Assembly: GCA_963732585.1 (NCBI GenBank)
Contig: CAVSZY010000004.1
Location: 1,217,397 to 1,281,396 of the forward strand
Direction of reading: 5' to 3'
DNA length: 64,000 nt
DNA from: WLMZ01 sp963732585
GTDB taxonomy: Bacteria; Actinomycetota; Acidimicrobiia; Acidimicrobiales; Ilumatobacteraceae
Within the stretch, counting starts at the first letter, position 1; each line of letters starts with the position of its first letter. The position numbers and the translations under genes are program-made. The notes under the pieces were generated by a model. That model was given only the letters and a program-made list of their open reading frames with translations, was not told the origin of the DNA and did not search any database. Shown here piece after piece: positions 44,026-52,718 of this stretch.

Positions 44026-46058
44026 GTGACAGGCCGATGGACCTGGTCTTGATCGGCGGGTCGGGCTTCTTGGGCTCGGAGATCACCCGCCAGGCGCTGG
44101 CGGCCGGGGTCGCCGTGACGGTCATCGATCGGGTGGCGCCGCAGGTCGACGATGAGCGGCTGCGATGGATCGAGGCCGACGTGTGCGTCGATGATCTCGA
44201 ATTGCCGGCCGGGCGAGTCGTGGTGCTGTTGCCGTCGAGCGACACGCGGCCGCGGTGGCCGTGGGTCACGGTGTTGGATGGCGCCGTCGGCACGGCACGG
44301 TTGGCGCGCCTGCTGGCGGGGCGAGACGTGATCTTGTTGTCGTCGGCTGAGGTGTACGGACTCGCCGCTGCACCGTTGACGGTGGCCACCGAGGCGGTGC
44401 TGCCGATGTCGCTGGCGGAGCTCGATGACTGGTGCTTGCAGGTGATGACGGTCGCTGCGCTGGCCTGTCCGCCGCATCGCTCGGCGGCGCTGTGCCGCCA
44501 GGTGGTCGACGCTGATCCGTCCGGGCGTTGGGTCTACACGCTGACCAAGCTTGCTCAGGAACGGATTCTGTCGATGACCGCCTGCCGGTCGTTGACGGTA
44601 TTGCGCCTGGCGAACACGTACGGGATCGGTCAGGAGCGGGTGGTCGTGCAGATGCTCCGTGCTGCTCTCGGCGGCAAATCCATTGGCTATGCGCCGGACA
44701 CGGTGCGAACGTTTGTGGCTGCCAGCGATGTGGCCGAACTCGTCGTCGCTGGCTGCGCTCCGGGGATGTACAACGTGGCCACGGACACCTTCTCGATGGA
44801 GGATTTGGCGCATTTGGTGGCCGACAGCACGGAGTCATCGTCGCCGTTTCAGGCGCTGACGAAGGCCGCGAACGACAGCTGTGGCGTGGTCACACCTTCG
44901 ATGACGTTGCCGACGAACCTCGATGCCTGGGAAGTCGGGGCGATGGCCGCCCGATTGCGGGTCGAGGTCGACCAGCCCCTCTTTCACCCGCCGATCGGTG
45001 TCGTCGTGCCGCCCCGCCCGGTGCGTCCGGATGAGGTGGCCGCCCGCCAGCAGGAGTGCTTGTGGAGCGGCAGGGTGAAGAATGGCAATCGCTGGTCGAA
45101 CGAGGCGCTGGATGTGTTGCGCAAAGAGCTGTGGCTCGACGACGACGCCGGGCTGGTGCTGACCACCTCGGGGACCGCCGCGCTGCGGCTGGTGATCGGG
45201 GCCATCGCGGGGCGGGCCGAGCCGGGGGAGCTGGCGGTTCTGCCGGCATTTACCTTCCCGGCAACGGCCGAGGTATTGGTACAGCTGGGCTATCAGCTGC
45301 GCTTTGTCGATGTCGATCCACGGTCGTGGACCTTAGACATCGGCGAGGTTGAAGCCTGCTTGGCTCACGAGCGAGTCGGCGTCGTCGTCGGCGTCGATAC
45401 GTTTGGAAATCCGTGTGACTACGACCGGTTGGCGCCGTTGTGTGCGGGTGCCGGGGTGCCGTTGATCGCCGACTCGGCGGCCGCGATCGGCAGCCGCTAC
45501 CGGGGGCGACCGGTGGCCGGGCAAGCGTTGGGCCACGCCTATTCGATGAGCTTTGCCAAGGTGCTGTCGGCTGGCGGGGCGGGGGGTGCGGCGTTGCTGC
45601 CGGCCCATTGTTCGTTGCCGTGGGAGAGCGGCTGGGACCGTTCCGGGTTGATGAACGAACTGCATGCGATCGTGGCCTTGGACCAGTTGCGGGTGCTGGA
45701 CGAGCTGGTGGAGCGTCGCCAGGCGGTGGCCGAGGTGTACCAGCGGGCGGCGGTGCGGTTGGGTTTGGAGACCCAACGCGTGGCGAGCGGCGATAGCCAT
45801 TGTTGGGTGCACTTCGTGATGCTGATCCCGGCGGCGATTGGGCGTGAGCGGGTTGGCCAGCGGCTGGCTTCGCTGGGAGTTGGCACCAAGCCCTACTTCG
45901 AGGACCTTGCACGCGTTGGCTACCCGGTTGCGTCGGGCCAGGGCGCGCTGTTCACGACGCAGCGGTTGGATTGCGAAGCGTTGGCCTTGCCGATGTCGTC
46001 GGAGATCACGGTGAGTGAGGCGGAACGAGTGATCACGGCGCTAGAGAAAAGCCTCTGA
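44022..46058 (+). CDS. Fusion of SDR epimerase/dehydratase and DegT/DnrJ/EryC1 aminotransferase
   Basis: 678 residues. Residues 1-300 form an NAD-binding extended SDR: GGSGFLGSEITRQAL, SSAEVYG and the catalytic Y172-T-L-T-K176. Residues about 335-678 form a PLP-dependent sugar aminotransferase: LTTSGTAALRLVIGAIAG, LPAFTFPATAEVLVQLGYQL, VVVGVDTFGNPCDYD and the likely PLP lysine K513 in SMSFAKVLSAGGAGG. A single chain could carry out successive oxidation/epimerisation and amination of a nucleotide sugar, giving an amino-sugar for glycan assembly. I do not know a named protein with this order. Confidence 0.85.
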   Translation: MSDRPMDLVLIGGSGFLGSEITRQALAAGVAVTVIDRVAPQVDDERLRWIEADVCVDDLELPAGRVVVLLPSSDTRPRWPWVTVLDGAVGTARLARLLAGRDVILLSSAEVYGLAAAPLTVATEAVLPMSLAELDDWCLQVMTVAALACPPHRSAALCRQVVDADPSGRWVYTLTKLAQERILSMTACRSLTVLRLANTYGIGQERVVVQMLRAALGGKSIGYAPDTVRTFVAASDVAELVVAGCAPGMYNVATDTFSMEDLAHLVADSTESSSPFQALTKAANDSCGVVTPSMTLPTNLDAWEVGAMAARLRVEVDQPLFHPPIGVVVPPRPVRPDEVAARQQECLWSGRVKNGNRWSNEALDVLRKELWLDDDAGLVLTTSGTAALRLVIGAIAGRAEPGELAVLPAFTFPATAEVLVQLGYQLRFVDVDPRSWTLDIGEVEACLAHERVGVVVGVDTFGNPCDYDRLAPLCAGAGVPLIADSAAAIGSRYRGRPVAGQALGHAYSMSFAKVLSAGGAGGAALLPAHCSLPWESGWDRSGLMNELHAIVALDQLRVLDELVERRQAVAEVYQRAAVRLGLETQRVASGDSHCWVHFVMLIPAAIGRERVGQRLASLGVGTKPYFEDLARVGYPVASGQGALFTTQRLDCEALALPMSSEITVSEAERVITALEKSL

Positions 46059-46239
46059 CCGGCGAGTTTACGTTCCGGCGTTCACCGACCGCCGCTAGTC
46101 CCCATGTCGCCAGCGCGATCGCCGGTTCACTTCCCGGCTGTCGGAGACGGTGGGTGGCGCGGCCACAGTTGGCTCAGGTCTTACCCGTTGTTCATCTTGA
46201 GGCAGGGCCGGGGCCATCTGCGACGTGCACAGTGCAGAT
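46059..46239. other. Intergenic stretch, no feature seen
   Basis: Between the fusion gene and pstB. No clear hairpin terminator, promoter pair or RNA gene is visible; a small possible coding sequence follows at 46240. Confidence 0.5.
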
Positions 46240-46416
46240 ATGCGAATCGCTGAGCTCATCAATCTATGGATGGAATCATTCGTCTTCGAGATCGAATCCG
46301 CCGACTGCCAGCCGCTGCTGATCACCGTTGATCCAACTGGCAACTGTGGGCCGATGATCTGCGTCGTGCAACCTGGCACCCAGCGTCAGAGCGCAGCGCC
46401 CGGGTGGGCCGCATGA
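46240..46416 (+). CDS. Possible small protein before pstB
   Basis: 58 residues beginning MRIAELINLWMESFVFEIES, ending in a TGA that overlaps the pstB ATG (ATGA). The overlap is the only support; no family is recognised and no strong ribosome site is visible. It could be a leader coding sequence for translational coupling. Confidence 0.35.
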   Translation: MRIAELINLWMESFVFEIESADCQPLLITVDPTGNCGPMICVVQPGTQRQSAAPGWAA

Positions 46417-47270
46417 CTGCCGGTAATCGGGGCCCACTGACGATCGTCGGCGCGGCAGAGATCAGAGCCGCTTTGGCGCCCGACTCGGTCGACGTGTTTC
46501 GGACGGAGGACCTGAGTGTGTGCTACGGCGCCTTCCGGGCGGTGCGTGATGTATCGCTGACCATTCGGGAGCACGCAATCACCGCCTTCATCGGGCCATC
46601 GGGGTGCGGCAAGACGACGGTGTTGCGCTGCTTCAACCGGATGAACGATCTCATCGAGGGCGCCGTGGTCGAGGGTAGCCTGCTGTATCGAGATGTCGAT
46701 CTGTACGGATCAGCGGTCAATCCGACCGAGGTTCGTCGCCGAATTGGGGTAGTGGCGCAAAAGCCGAACCCGTTCCCCAAGAGCATCTATGAAAACGTCG
46801 CCTACGGCCCGAAGATCACCGGTGTGCAGGGCAAGGCCGATCTCGACGTGGTGGTTGAGAGGTCGCTGCGCGGTGCCGCACTGTGGGATGAGGTCAAGGA
46901 TCGATTGCATTCCTCCGGGCTGGGGCTGTCTGGTGGGCAGCAACAACGGCTGTGCATCGCCAGGGCGATCGCCGTGGAGCCGGACGTCATCCTGATGGAT
47001 GAGCCATGCTCGGCGCTCGACCCGATCGCCACGGCGCGCATCGAAGACCTGATGCAGGACATCAAGCAGCGCTACACGATCGTGATCGTAACCCACAGCA
47101 TGCAACAGGCAGCTCGGGTCAGCGACATGACGGCGTTCTTTACGACCGAGGTGAACGCCGAGAGCGATCGCCGAACGGGTGTGTTGATTGAGTTCGACAC
47201 GACCTCAAAGGTGTTTTCCTCGCCGCGCGACCAACGGACAGAGGCCTATGTGACAGGACGGTTTGGATGA
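46413..47270 (+). CDS. pstB: Phosphate ABC transporter ATP-binding protein PstB-like
   Basis: 285 residues. Walker A GPSGCGKTTVLRCFNRMNDL is the diagnostic PstB version; VVAQKPNPFPKSIYENVAYG, signature LSGGQQQRLCIARAIA and Walker B VILMDEPCSALDP follow. The N-terminus has about 35 extra residues. It overlaps phoU at ATGATG. No pstS, pstC or pstA is adjacent, so it either serves a distant transporter or another function with PhoU. Confidence 0.9.
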   Translation: MTAGNRGPLTIVGAAEIRAALAPDSVDVFRTEDLSVCYGAFRAVRDVSLTIREHAITAFIGPSGCGKTTVLRCFNRMNDLIEGAVVEGSLLYRDVDLYGSAVNPTEVRRRIGVVAQKPNPFPKSIYENVAYGPKITGVQGKADLDVVVERSLRGAALWDEVKDRLHSSGLGLSGGQQQRLCIARAIAVEPDVILMDEPCSALDPIATARIEDLMQDIKQRYTIVIVTHSMQQAARVSDMTAFFTTEVNAESDRRTGVLIEFDTTSKVFSSPRDQRTEAYVTGRFG

Positions 47271-48007
47271 TGCAAGAACTTCGACGCAGTTATCACGCAC
47301 GATTGGCGGCGTTGCGCGACGAGGTAGCAGATCTCATGCGAGTGGTGATGTGCGGGATCGAGCCGTCGGCGATGGCGTTGCTCGAGCAGAACCTGACGCT
47401 CGCCGAGACGCTGATCCGCAATGCCGACCTGATCGACAGTCGGATCGTGGCCATCGAGCAGGAGTGCTACACGATCCTGGCGTTGCAGGCCCCGGTGGCG
47501 GGCGATCTTCGGGAAATCGCTGGGGCGTTGAAGATCGCCGATGACATTTCCAGGGCCAGCCAGTTGGTGGTCAGCGTGTGCAAGGGCGCGCGGCGGTTGC
47601 ATGGCCATTCGTTGCCGACGATGTTGTGTTGCTTGTTGGACGTGATGGCGCAGCAGACGGGATCGACGTTCGGCATGGCGCTGGATGCGTACGTCGAGCT
47701 CGATGGACGCAAGGCTGATGCTCTCGATGCGGCCGATTCGGAGCGCGATCTGGTGCAGCAACAGTTGATTGCAGAGATCTTTGACGGCCATGCCAATGGG
47801 CGTTGCCAGGTTGCCGAGGCGATCCAAGTGGCGGCGGTGGCTCGTAGTTTCGAACGAATCAACGACCACGCCGTGAACATCGGCGAGTCCGTGTTATATA
47901 TCGCCACGGGGTGGAGCCAGATCGAGATCGCCGGGCGGTTACGGCTGCGGAGGCACCGCCCGAGCCCTTTTGATCTCCGGGGCATGTACGGGCGTTTGCG
48001 CAGCTGA
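47267..48007 (+). CDS. phoU: PhoU-like phosphate signalling protein
   Basis: 246 residues made of two three-helix PhoU repeats: RNADLIDSRIVAIEQECYTILALQAPVAGDLRE then SFERINDHAVNIGESVLYIATG, with the conserved E-x-x-x-D metal-binding motifs. PhoU restrains phosphate uptake and Pho regulation through PstB. Start ATG 47267 overlaps pstB. The last 25 residues are basic. Confidence 0.88.
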   Translation: MMQELRRSYHARLAALRDEVADLMRVVMCGIEPSAMALLEQNLTLAETLIRNADLIDSRIVAIEQECYTILALQAPVAGDLREIAGALKIADDISRASQLVVSVCKGARRLHGHSLPTMLCCLLDVMAQQTGSTFGMALDAYVELDGRKADALDAADSERDLVQQQLIAEIFDGHANGRCQVAEAIQVAAVARSFERINDHAVNIGESVLYIATGWSQIEIAGRLRLRRHRPSPFDLRGMYGRLRS

Positions 48008-48027
48008 CGGTGCTGGCGGCTCGGTGG

Positions 48028-48510
48028 CTAGGGCCGTTGGCGCTTGAGGCTGTCGTGTACCGAGGCCAGTTGCTGGCGGAAGGCGATCTGGTAGCGGATC
48101 TGTTCCTCGGCGAGGCGAGCTTGCGAGGTCTTCAGTTCGTCGACGACCGAGGTATCGAAGTGCTGAGCGGTAGCGATCGTCGGCGGTGGCAGAGACGGGG
48201 TGCTGCGTGTGTGTAAGGCATCGATTTCGGAGCCGAACTCGCCAAGCTGATTGGCCAGCTCGGTGGTGGTGTTGGTGATGCGTTGATCGATCGTGTTCCA
48301 GCGTTCGGTTGCGGAGTCGATGTGCTGATCAACCTCGCCCATGCGGTGATGGACCGAGGCGAGGGTGGCGGTCGTTTCGGCTAGGCGGGTTTCGAGCCGG
48401 TGGCGATCCTGCTCGGCGTTGGTGACCCGCTCGTTGAGCTGGGCGAGCTGGCCACGCAAGGCGTGGAGCTCGGAAGTATCGGTTGTTGACCTGCGGGTGA
48501 AAAGTGCCAT
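48028..48510 (-). CDS. Coiled-coil protein, function unknown
   Basis: 160 residues. The N-terminal half is a continuous coiled coil (LHALRGQLAQLNERVTNAEQD, then TRLAETTATLASVHHRMGEVD and WNTIDQRITNTTTELANQL); a Pro-rich hinge follows and then a second helix. ATG 48510 follows AGGAGGTAACC, an excellent ribosome site. No family is recognised. It converges with phoU and its start region is about 110 bases from the tRNA gene. Confidence 0.72.
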   Translation of the reverse strand: MALFTRRSTTDTSELHALRGQLAQLNERVTNAEQDRHRLETRLAETTATLASVHHRMGEVDQHIDSATERWNTIDQRITNTTTELANQLGEFGSEIDALHTRSTPSLPPPTIATAQHFDTSVVDELKTSQARLAEEQIRYQIAFRQQLASVHDSLKRQRP

Positions 48511-48622
48511 TGGTTACCTCCTCCTGATAGGAACGGTAGCGCCGCGTGTACTCGCGGTTGTGGGACCCTGGGGTTGGTTGCCATTTGCCGATGGTGGCTG
48601 TAGCGTTCATTCCCTACTCCGA

Positions 48623-48699
<77 letters not shown>

Positions 48700-48702
48700 A
48701 AG

Positions 48703-48729
48703 AAAGCCCAGGTCGCAGACCTGGGCTTT
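48703..48729 (+). terminator. Terminator of the initiator tRNA
   Basis: Perfect 12-bp stem AAAGCCCAGGTC / GACCTGGGCTTT with loop GCA, four bases after the CCA end, then TCGTCGTTC. Confidence 0.93.
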
Positions 48730-48764
48730 CGTCGTTCTCCGGCTCGGAGGGTCTCGCGAGGGGC

Positions 48765-48786
48765 CATTTGTCATTCATTTGTCATT
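48765..48786. repeat. Tandem 11-base repeat CATTTGTCATT
   Basis: Two perfect copies, 48765-48775 and 48776-48786, lie between the tRNA terminator and the first extra copy of the tRNA segment. The AT-rich direct repeat resembles arm-type integrase binding sites; this is inference. Confidence 0.5.
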
Positions 48787-48955
48787 GGAAAATCCGCGAA
48801 ATTTCCGGCCCCGAAAATTCCTGGGCAAAAACCCGAAGGTCAGGCTGGTGCCGCCACGTCGATCGTCGGCGGGGCGAGGGTCGAAAACCCGAAGGTCAGT
48901 CGACGCTGAGGTTCAGCGATCGCCAGGGATCTGCGCAGGTCCCGATGGCTTGCGG

Positions 48956-49420
48956 TCAGCGGCTTCCGACACGGACTGATTGCCGTGCAGGTCTGGCTCG
49001 CCGCGAACGCGGCGGGGCAATTGCTCGGCTGCTTCCGCTTCCGTGCCAGGCGCCTGTCGCTCGCCAGAGTTCGTAGAAGTAGAGCCACTCGATCGTCCAC
49101 GGAAGGATCGTCGCGGCGAGCGACATCCGTGGGGACCAGTCGCCGCGGTCGTAGAGGCAAAGGCTTTGGGTGTCGAAGTAGTAGTGAGGCAATGCGCCGT
49201 CGTCCGCCTCGAGCGGCGGGTCCACCACGCGGACAATAGGCGGCATGCCGACCCTGTAGGTCACCACACAGCTGTATGTGCGGCTCAAATCCGTCGGTCG
49301 GAGTTCGCACTCGTACCGCAGCTGGTCTCGGACCAGGGAGATTCGCCCGTTGCCGAGCTCTCGCAAACCGATCGCCTGTTGCACTGTCGAGCGAGGTCGC
49401 CCTTCCCCTCGCGTGATCAC
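48956..49420 (-). CDS. E2-like CBASS accessory protein (short type II)
   Basis: 154 residues from GTG 49420. The central part has the bacterial E2 pattern: YSCVVTYRVGMPPIVRVVDP, then H79 and SLCLYDRGDWSP with candidate catalytic C88, followed by the helical LPWTIEWLYFYELWRATG. The C-terminal about 25 residues are Arg-rich. Its position after a CD-NTase and a patatin phospholipase fits the E2-only (type II short) CBASS, where the E2 enzyme conjugates or regulates the cyclase. No E1 or JAB protease is present nearby. The name rests on motif reading and context. Confidence 0.72.
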   Translation of the reverse strand: MITRGEGRPRSTVQQAIGLRELGNGRISLVRDQLRYECELRPTDLSRTYSCVVTYRVGMPPIVRVVDPPLEADDGALPHYYFDTQSLCLYDRGDWSPRMSLAATILPWTIEWLYFYELWRATGAWHGSGSSRAIAPPRSRRARPARQSVRVGSR

Positions 49421-49499
49421 TTCGGTCCGTGGAAGGTGTGGCGAGGTACCGGTCGTGCCCCGACTGACGACGGACGCACGAAGGATGTCGCACCTACGG

Positions 49500-50561
49500 T
49501 CAGAGCACCGGCGGCGCTGCGCGGCGAGTCCGATCGCCCATTTTGGTGACGGCCACCTTCACCTGTGACTCGCCGAAAATGGACCCGAGGCTTGCGGCCA
49601 CAGTGTCAAGCCCACGCTTGGTTCGTAGGTCGATCATTGCCTCAGCGAGTGACCGCACCCAGTCGAGGAAGGCGGTGCGTCGCTCTGGTGCCGTGTTCCA
49701 CTTGTCAGCGAAGTTCTCGCCGGCATGCGCGGGATTCTCGACCCACCACACTCCGTTGCGGTTCTCGATCACGGAGTCCATGCGGCTGAGCACAGCGGTG
49801 AGGGCGGCGATCAAGCTGTCCTCACCTCGGTAGGCGTGCGCGACGAGCGTCGTTAACAAGATCGACGGTGGACGATTGTCGAGGTCGTCGGCGAAGTGGA
49901 GATCTCGGTGGCGCTTCATGATCTGAACCAGCCGTTGAAGCGGAGTTCGGATCAGGTGCTCGGGCACGTCGGCGATGTTGTAGCCCCTGGCGCTGGCCAC
50001 GATTGCTGCGGCCTTCTTGATCTCGGTCTCGGTCTCGCGTTGGCGGAACCAGTCGGCGTAGCCGATCGGGTTGCTGTGCTGCCAGCGAAAGAGATCCCGA
50101 TCCGTCAGCAGCACACCGTTTGGAAGTGCTTCGTCATCGGGGATGGTGGGAAGGATGTCGAGGTGAAACCGGAGTCCGGAGTATTCGAGAGTCCAGCAGC
50201 GGCCCCGCTCCACGAGCTTCGGGCAGTTCGGATCGTGGCGGCGTGACTCGACGTACGAGGCGAGGAGTTCGCCGACGATGGCCTTCAGTTCGGACTGCGT
50301 CGTCGATTCCTTGCCGATCCAGCGAAGGAAGACGAGGTCGATGTCGTACTGGTCGCCGAATGCGGTGGGCAGTACCACCGTGCCCAGCCTGAAGGAACCC
50401 TGTGGATAGATCCGGATCTCACCTGGCGCATTGCAGCGCTTCGCTAGCCAGATTGCGATTCTTCCGTACTCCTCTACGGCAACGATCCGAAGTTCGCTGG
50501 GAATATCCAGCGCTTCGGCCGTTCCGTCGAGTAATGCGTCGAGCAGTTCTTGCTCATCCAT
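49500..50561 (-). CDS. CBASS CD-NTase (cGAS/DncV-like nucleotidyltransferase)
   Basis: 353 residues. The signature GSFRLGT (G55-S56) followed by YDIDLVF gives catalytic D73 and D75; the third acid is D135 in RFHLDILP. On phage infection these enzymes make cyclic di- or trinucleotides that activate an effector. Start ATG 50561 has AAGGAGA upstream and overlaps the phospholipase gene by 8 bases, so the pair is coupled. The clade is not assigned. The E2-like gene begins 79 bases further on. Confidence 0.9.
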   Translation of the reverse strand: MDEQELLDALLDGTAEALDIPSELRIVAVEEYGRIAIWLAKRCNAPGEIRIYPQGSFRLGTVVLPTAFGDQYDIDLVFLRWIGKESTTQSELKAIVGELLASYVESRRHDPNCPKLVERGRCWTLEYSGLRFHLDILPTIPDDEALPNGVLLTDRDLFRWQHSNPIGYADWFRQRETETEIKKAAAIVASARGYNIADVPEHLIRTPLQRLVQIMKRHRDLHFADDLDNRPPSILLTTLVAHAYRGEDSLIAALTAVLSRMDSVIENRNGVWWVENPAHAGENFADKWNTAPERRTAFLDWVRSLAEAMIDLRTKRGLDTVAASLGSIFGESQVKVAVTKMGDRTRRAAPPVL

Positions 50562-51504
50562 AGTCTTTCTCTCCTTGGGTGTAATGCGGGCGATACGGCT
50601 CGGCGCGGTGTGCGACGAAAGATTCGAGGGCGGGCATGATCGTTCGACTCGTCGACCTTGCGAGGCTGATGAGCGAGTCGGCGTTGACGCGGTCGAGTCG
50701 GAACATGGCGTCCGGCACGACGGGATCGATCCGCACGAACTGGCCCTTGGGCAGCAGCAAGGAGCAGTGATTGCGTGCCGCCAAGGACTGGCCGGTCATT
50801 AGGATTTCCACGAGGGGCTTGGCCCAGGACGCCAAGCCGCCGGCGTTCAAGCTTGAGCCTCTTTGCTTCAGTTCGGAGGTGGTCCCGATCGAGAGCATCT
50901 GAATGCGGTCCAGCGGTACTTTGCAGGTCTCGACGGCTTCGACGAGCCCCGCCATCGACGGGTTGTTCGCCCATACGCCGCCATCGATTAGTCGAACCGC
51001 CGAGAGGCGGTGACTTGGGAGGAAAGTGGGTGCAGCCGATGTCGCCAGGGCAACGTCAACCATTGACTCTCGCCAGTCCCGCCTCAGGCGATCGTGGTGA
51101 GGTGTGCGGAAGACGTAGACCTCGTTGGCGTCGAGGTTGAACGCTGGAATGACCAGGCGGACGCGACTCGATCCGAAGGTCCGATCCCCTAATGCCTCCT
51201 GCAAGGCCGCTCGCAGGCCGCCGTCGCCGTACCGGGCGCGCAGCAAGCCAGGTCGAAGTCGCCGACCCTTCGGAAAGATGCGACTCTGGTGCTCGATGTA
51301 GAAATCGAGCAGTTCATGCGGCCGCATCCCTGCCGCTAAGCCGAGCGCGAGGATGCCACCGGTCGACGTTCCGGCAATGAGATCGACGTGGTCGAGGATG
51401 TTGATCCCGAAGTCATCTTCGATCATCGCCAGGACGGCCGCGCCGAAGATGCCCTTCATGCCACCGCCATCGAGTGAGAGCACCTGGAACGAGTCCGCGG
51501 TCAC
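50554..51504 (-). CDS. capV: CBASS effector, patatin-like phospholipase (CapV type)
   Basis: 316 residues. Oxyanion loop DGGGMKG (12-18), nucleophile elbow G45-T-S47-T-G and catalytic D174 in LIDGGVWANNP define the patatin Ser-Asp dyad. In CBASS this effector is switched on by a cyclic nucleotide and degrades membrane phospholipids, killing the infected cell. Start GTG 51504; it is first of the three-gene unit and divergent from the XRE gene with 100 bases between. Confidence 0.88.
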   Translation of the reverse strand: MTADSFQVLSLDGGGMKGIFGAAVLAMIEDDFGINILDHVDLIAGTSTGGILALGLAAGMRPHELLDFYIEHQSRIFPKGRRLRPGLLRARYGDGGLRAALQEALGDRTFGSSRVRLVIPAFNLDANEVYVFRTPHHDRLRRDWRESMVDVALATSAAPTFLPSHRLSAVRLIDGGVWANNPSMAGLVEAVETCKVPLDRIQMLSIGTTSELKQRGSSLNAGGLASWAKPLVEILMTGQSLAARNHCSLLLPKGQFVRIDPVVPDAMFRLDRVNADSLISLARSTSRTIMPALESFVAHRAEPYRPHYTQGEKDYG

Positions 51505-51514
51505 AAAGGCACCA

Positions 51515-51566
51515 GATACCCGCGTGTATCAGCAACGTTGCACATCACCGTTAATGTAGCACGTCG
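51515..51566. promoter_or_regulatory. Possible operator region between capV and the XRE gene
   Basis: GATAC-N6-GTATC (51515-51530) and an imperfect TGCACAT-N8-ATGTAGCA (about 51539-51561) are inverted repeats within the 100-base divergent spacer. They could bind the neighbouring XRE protein. Symmetry is short, so the call is weak. Confidence 0.35.
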
Positions 51567-51604
51567 GGTACGAGCAGGCGACACTTTGCTGTTACTGTCA
51601 TTGC

Positions 51605-52135
51605 GTGGCAGCCGGTGATCTCGTTCAACAACGTGGAGCGAAGCCTCATTCCCTGGAGAGTCCCAGCGCTGAGTTGGACCTCGCCGGGCTTGCGGCCAGG
51701 ATCCGCGAGCGGCGACGTACCGACGACATCTCGGTACGACAGGCGGCATCCGAGGCAGGCGTGAGCTTCATGACGTTGTCCCGAGTCGAGAATGGGTCTC
51801 AGCCGGACCTCGCGACCTTCGTCCAGATCTGTTCATGGCTGAGGGTCCCGCCCGAGACGTTCTTCTCCTCAGGGCCCCGGCGTGAAACGAACACCATCGA
51901 CGCCGTTGCCCAGCACCTAGCTCGCGACCCGCGCCTCGATCCGAAGGCCGCCGAACGAATCTCGGCGATGGTCAGAGACATGTACGAAGTGCTCGCGAAG
52001 GAACCTGAGCGCCGACCTGCGGTTGCGTGTCACCTTCGCGCCGCTGCAGTGCTTCGACCCGGCGTGCCCGAGCGCCTCGCTTCGCTCCTGGAGGACATGC
52101 ACGCGACCCTCATCGCCCAAGGCGATATTGCGTGA
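51605..52135 (+). CDS. XRE-family helix-turn-helix regulator
   Basis: 176 residues from GTG 51605. The HTH spans about residues 25-85: LAARIRERRRTDDISVRQAA, SEAGVSFMTLSRVENGSQPDLATF. The C-terminus is helical and may dimerise. It overlaps the ImmA gene by GTGA and points away from the CBASS genes. A regulator of the adjacent defence genes is inferred from position. Confidence 0.82.
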   Translation: MAAGDLVQQRGAKPHSLESPSAELDLAGLAARIRERRRTDDISVRQAASEAGVSFMTLSRVENGSQPDLATFVQICSWLRVPPETFFSSGPRRETNTIDAVAQHLARDPRLDPKAAERISAMVRDMYEVLAKEPERRPAVACHLRAAAVLRPGVPERLASLLEDMHATLIAQGDIA

Positions 52136-52703
52136 CGTTGCCCCGTGGCTTCAAGACTCAGGCCGAGCGAACCGCATTGGAGTTCCGCATCAAGCTCGGC
52201 CTGCGTGACAGCGATCCCATCAACCTGACGAAGCTCGCCGGGCTACTCGATGCACGTGTGGTCTCCGCCGAGGCCTTGGTCCCCATTGAGAGGTTGCACG
52301 AGATCGAGCGGCTGCAAGCGTTCGCGTGTTCTCGGGGTGCACGTTTGAGGTACGGGGGAAGCCTGTGGTCGTCTTCAATCCAATTCGTGCAGTCGGGCGA
52401 CAGTCGAGCGACATTGCGCACGAACTCGCGCACATCGTGCTGAAGCATGACCTGAGCGAGATCGAGTACCTGGGCGTCACTGCGTTTCGGACCTGCCGCT
52501 CTGACCAGGAGGAACAGGCGACGGTCCTCGGAGGAACGCTGTTGCTGCCACGGCCGCTCCTTCTCGGCGCTGCGCGCCGAGGCCTGACGCTCGAACAAGT
52601 CGCGGCGGAATATGACGTAACCATCGAAATGGCGCGGTTCCGTTGGAACACAACCGGCGTCGGACGACAGGCATCGAGCCGCGCCACCGCAAAAGCTCGC
52701 TGA
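52132..52703 (+). pseudogene. ImmA/IrrE-type metallopeptidase, frameshifted
   Basis: From GTG 52132 the frame reads GFKTQAERTALEFRIKLGL and LTKLAGLLDARVVSAEAL, then breaks near 52328. The other frame continues FSGCTFEVRGKPVVVFN, QSSDIAHELAHIVLKHDLSE (zinc motif HELAH) and QEEQATVLGGTLLLP to the stop at 52703, all typical of ImmA/IrrE (about 190 residues when joined). The enzyme usually cleaves its XRE partner to relieve repression. One indel near GCGTGTTCTCG explains the split; sequencing error is possible. Confidence 0.72.
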
Positions 52704-52718
52704 ACGAGAGACCAGAAC

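Noticed and set aside
43521..44813. 430-residue antisense open frame
   Set aside because: Opposes the second methyltransferase and SDR fusion, which have firm motifs.
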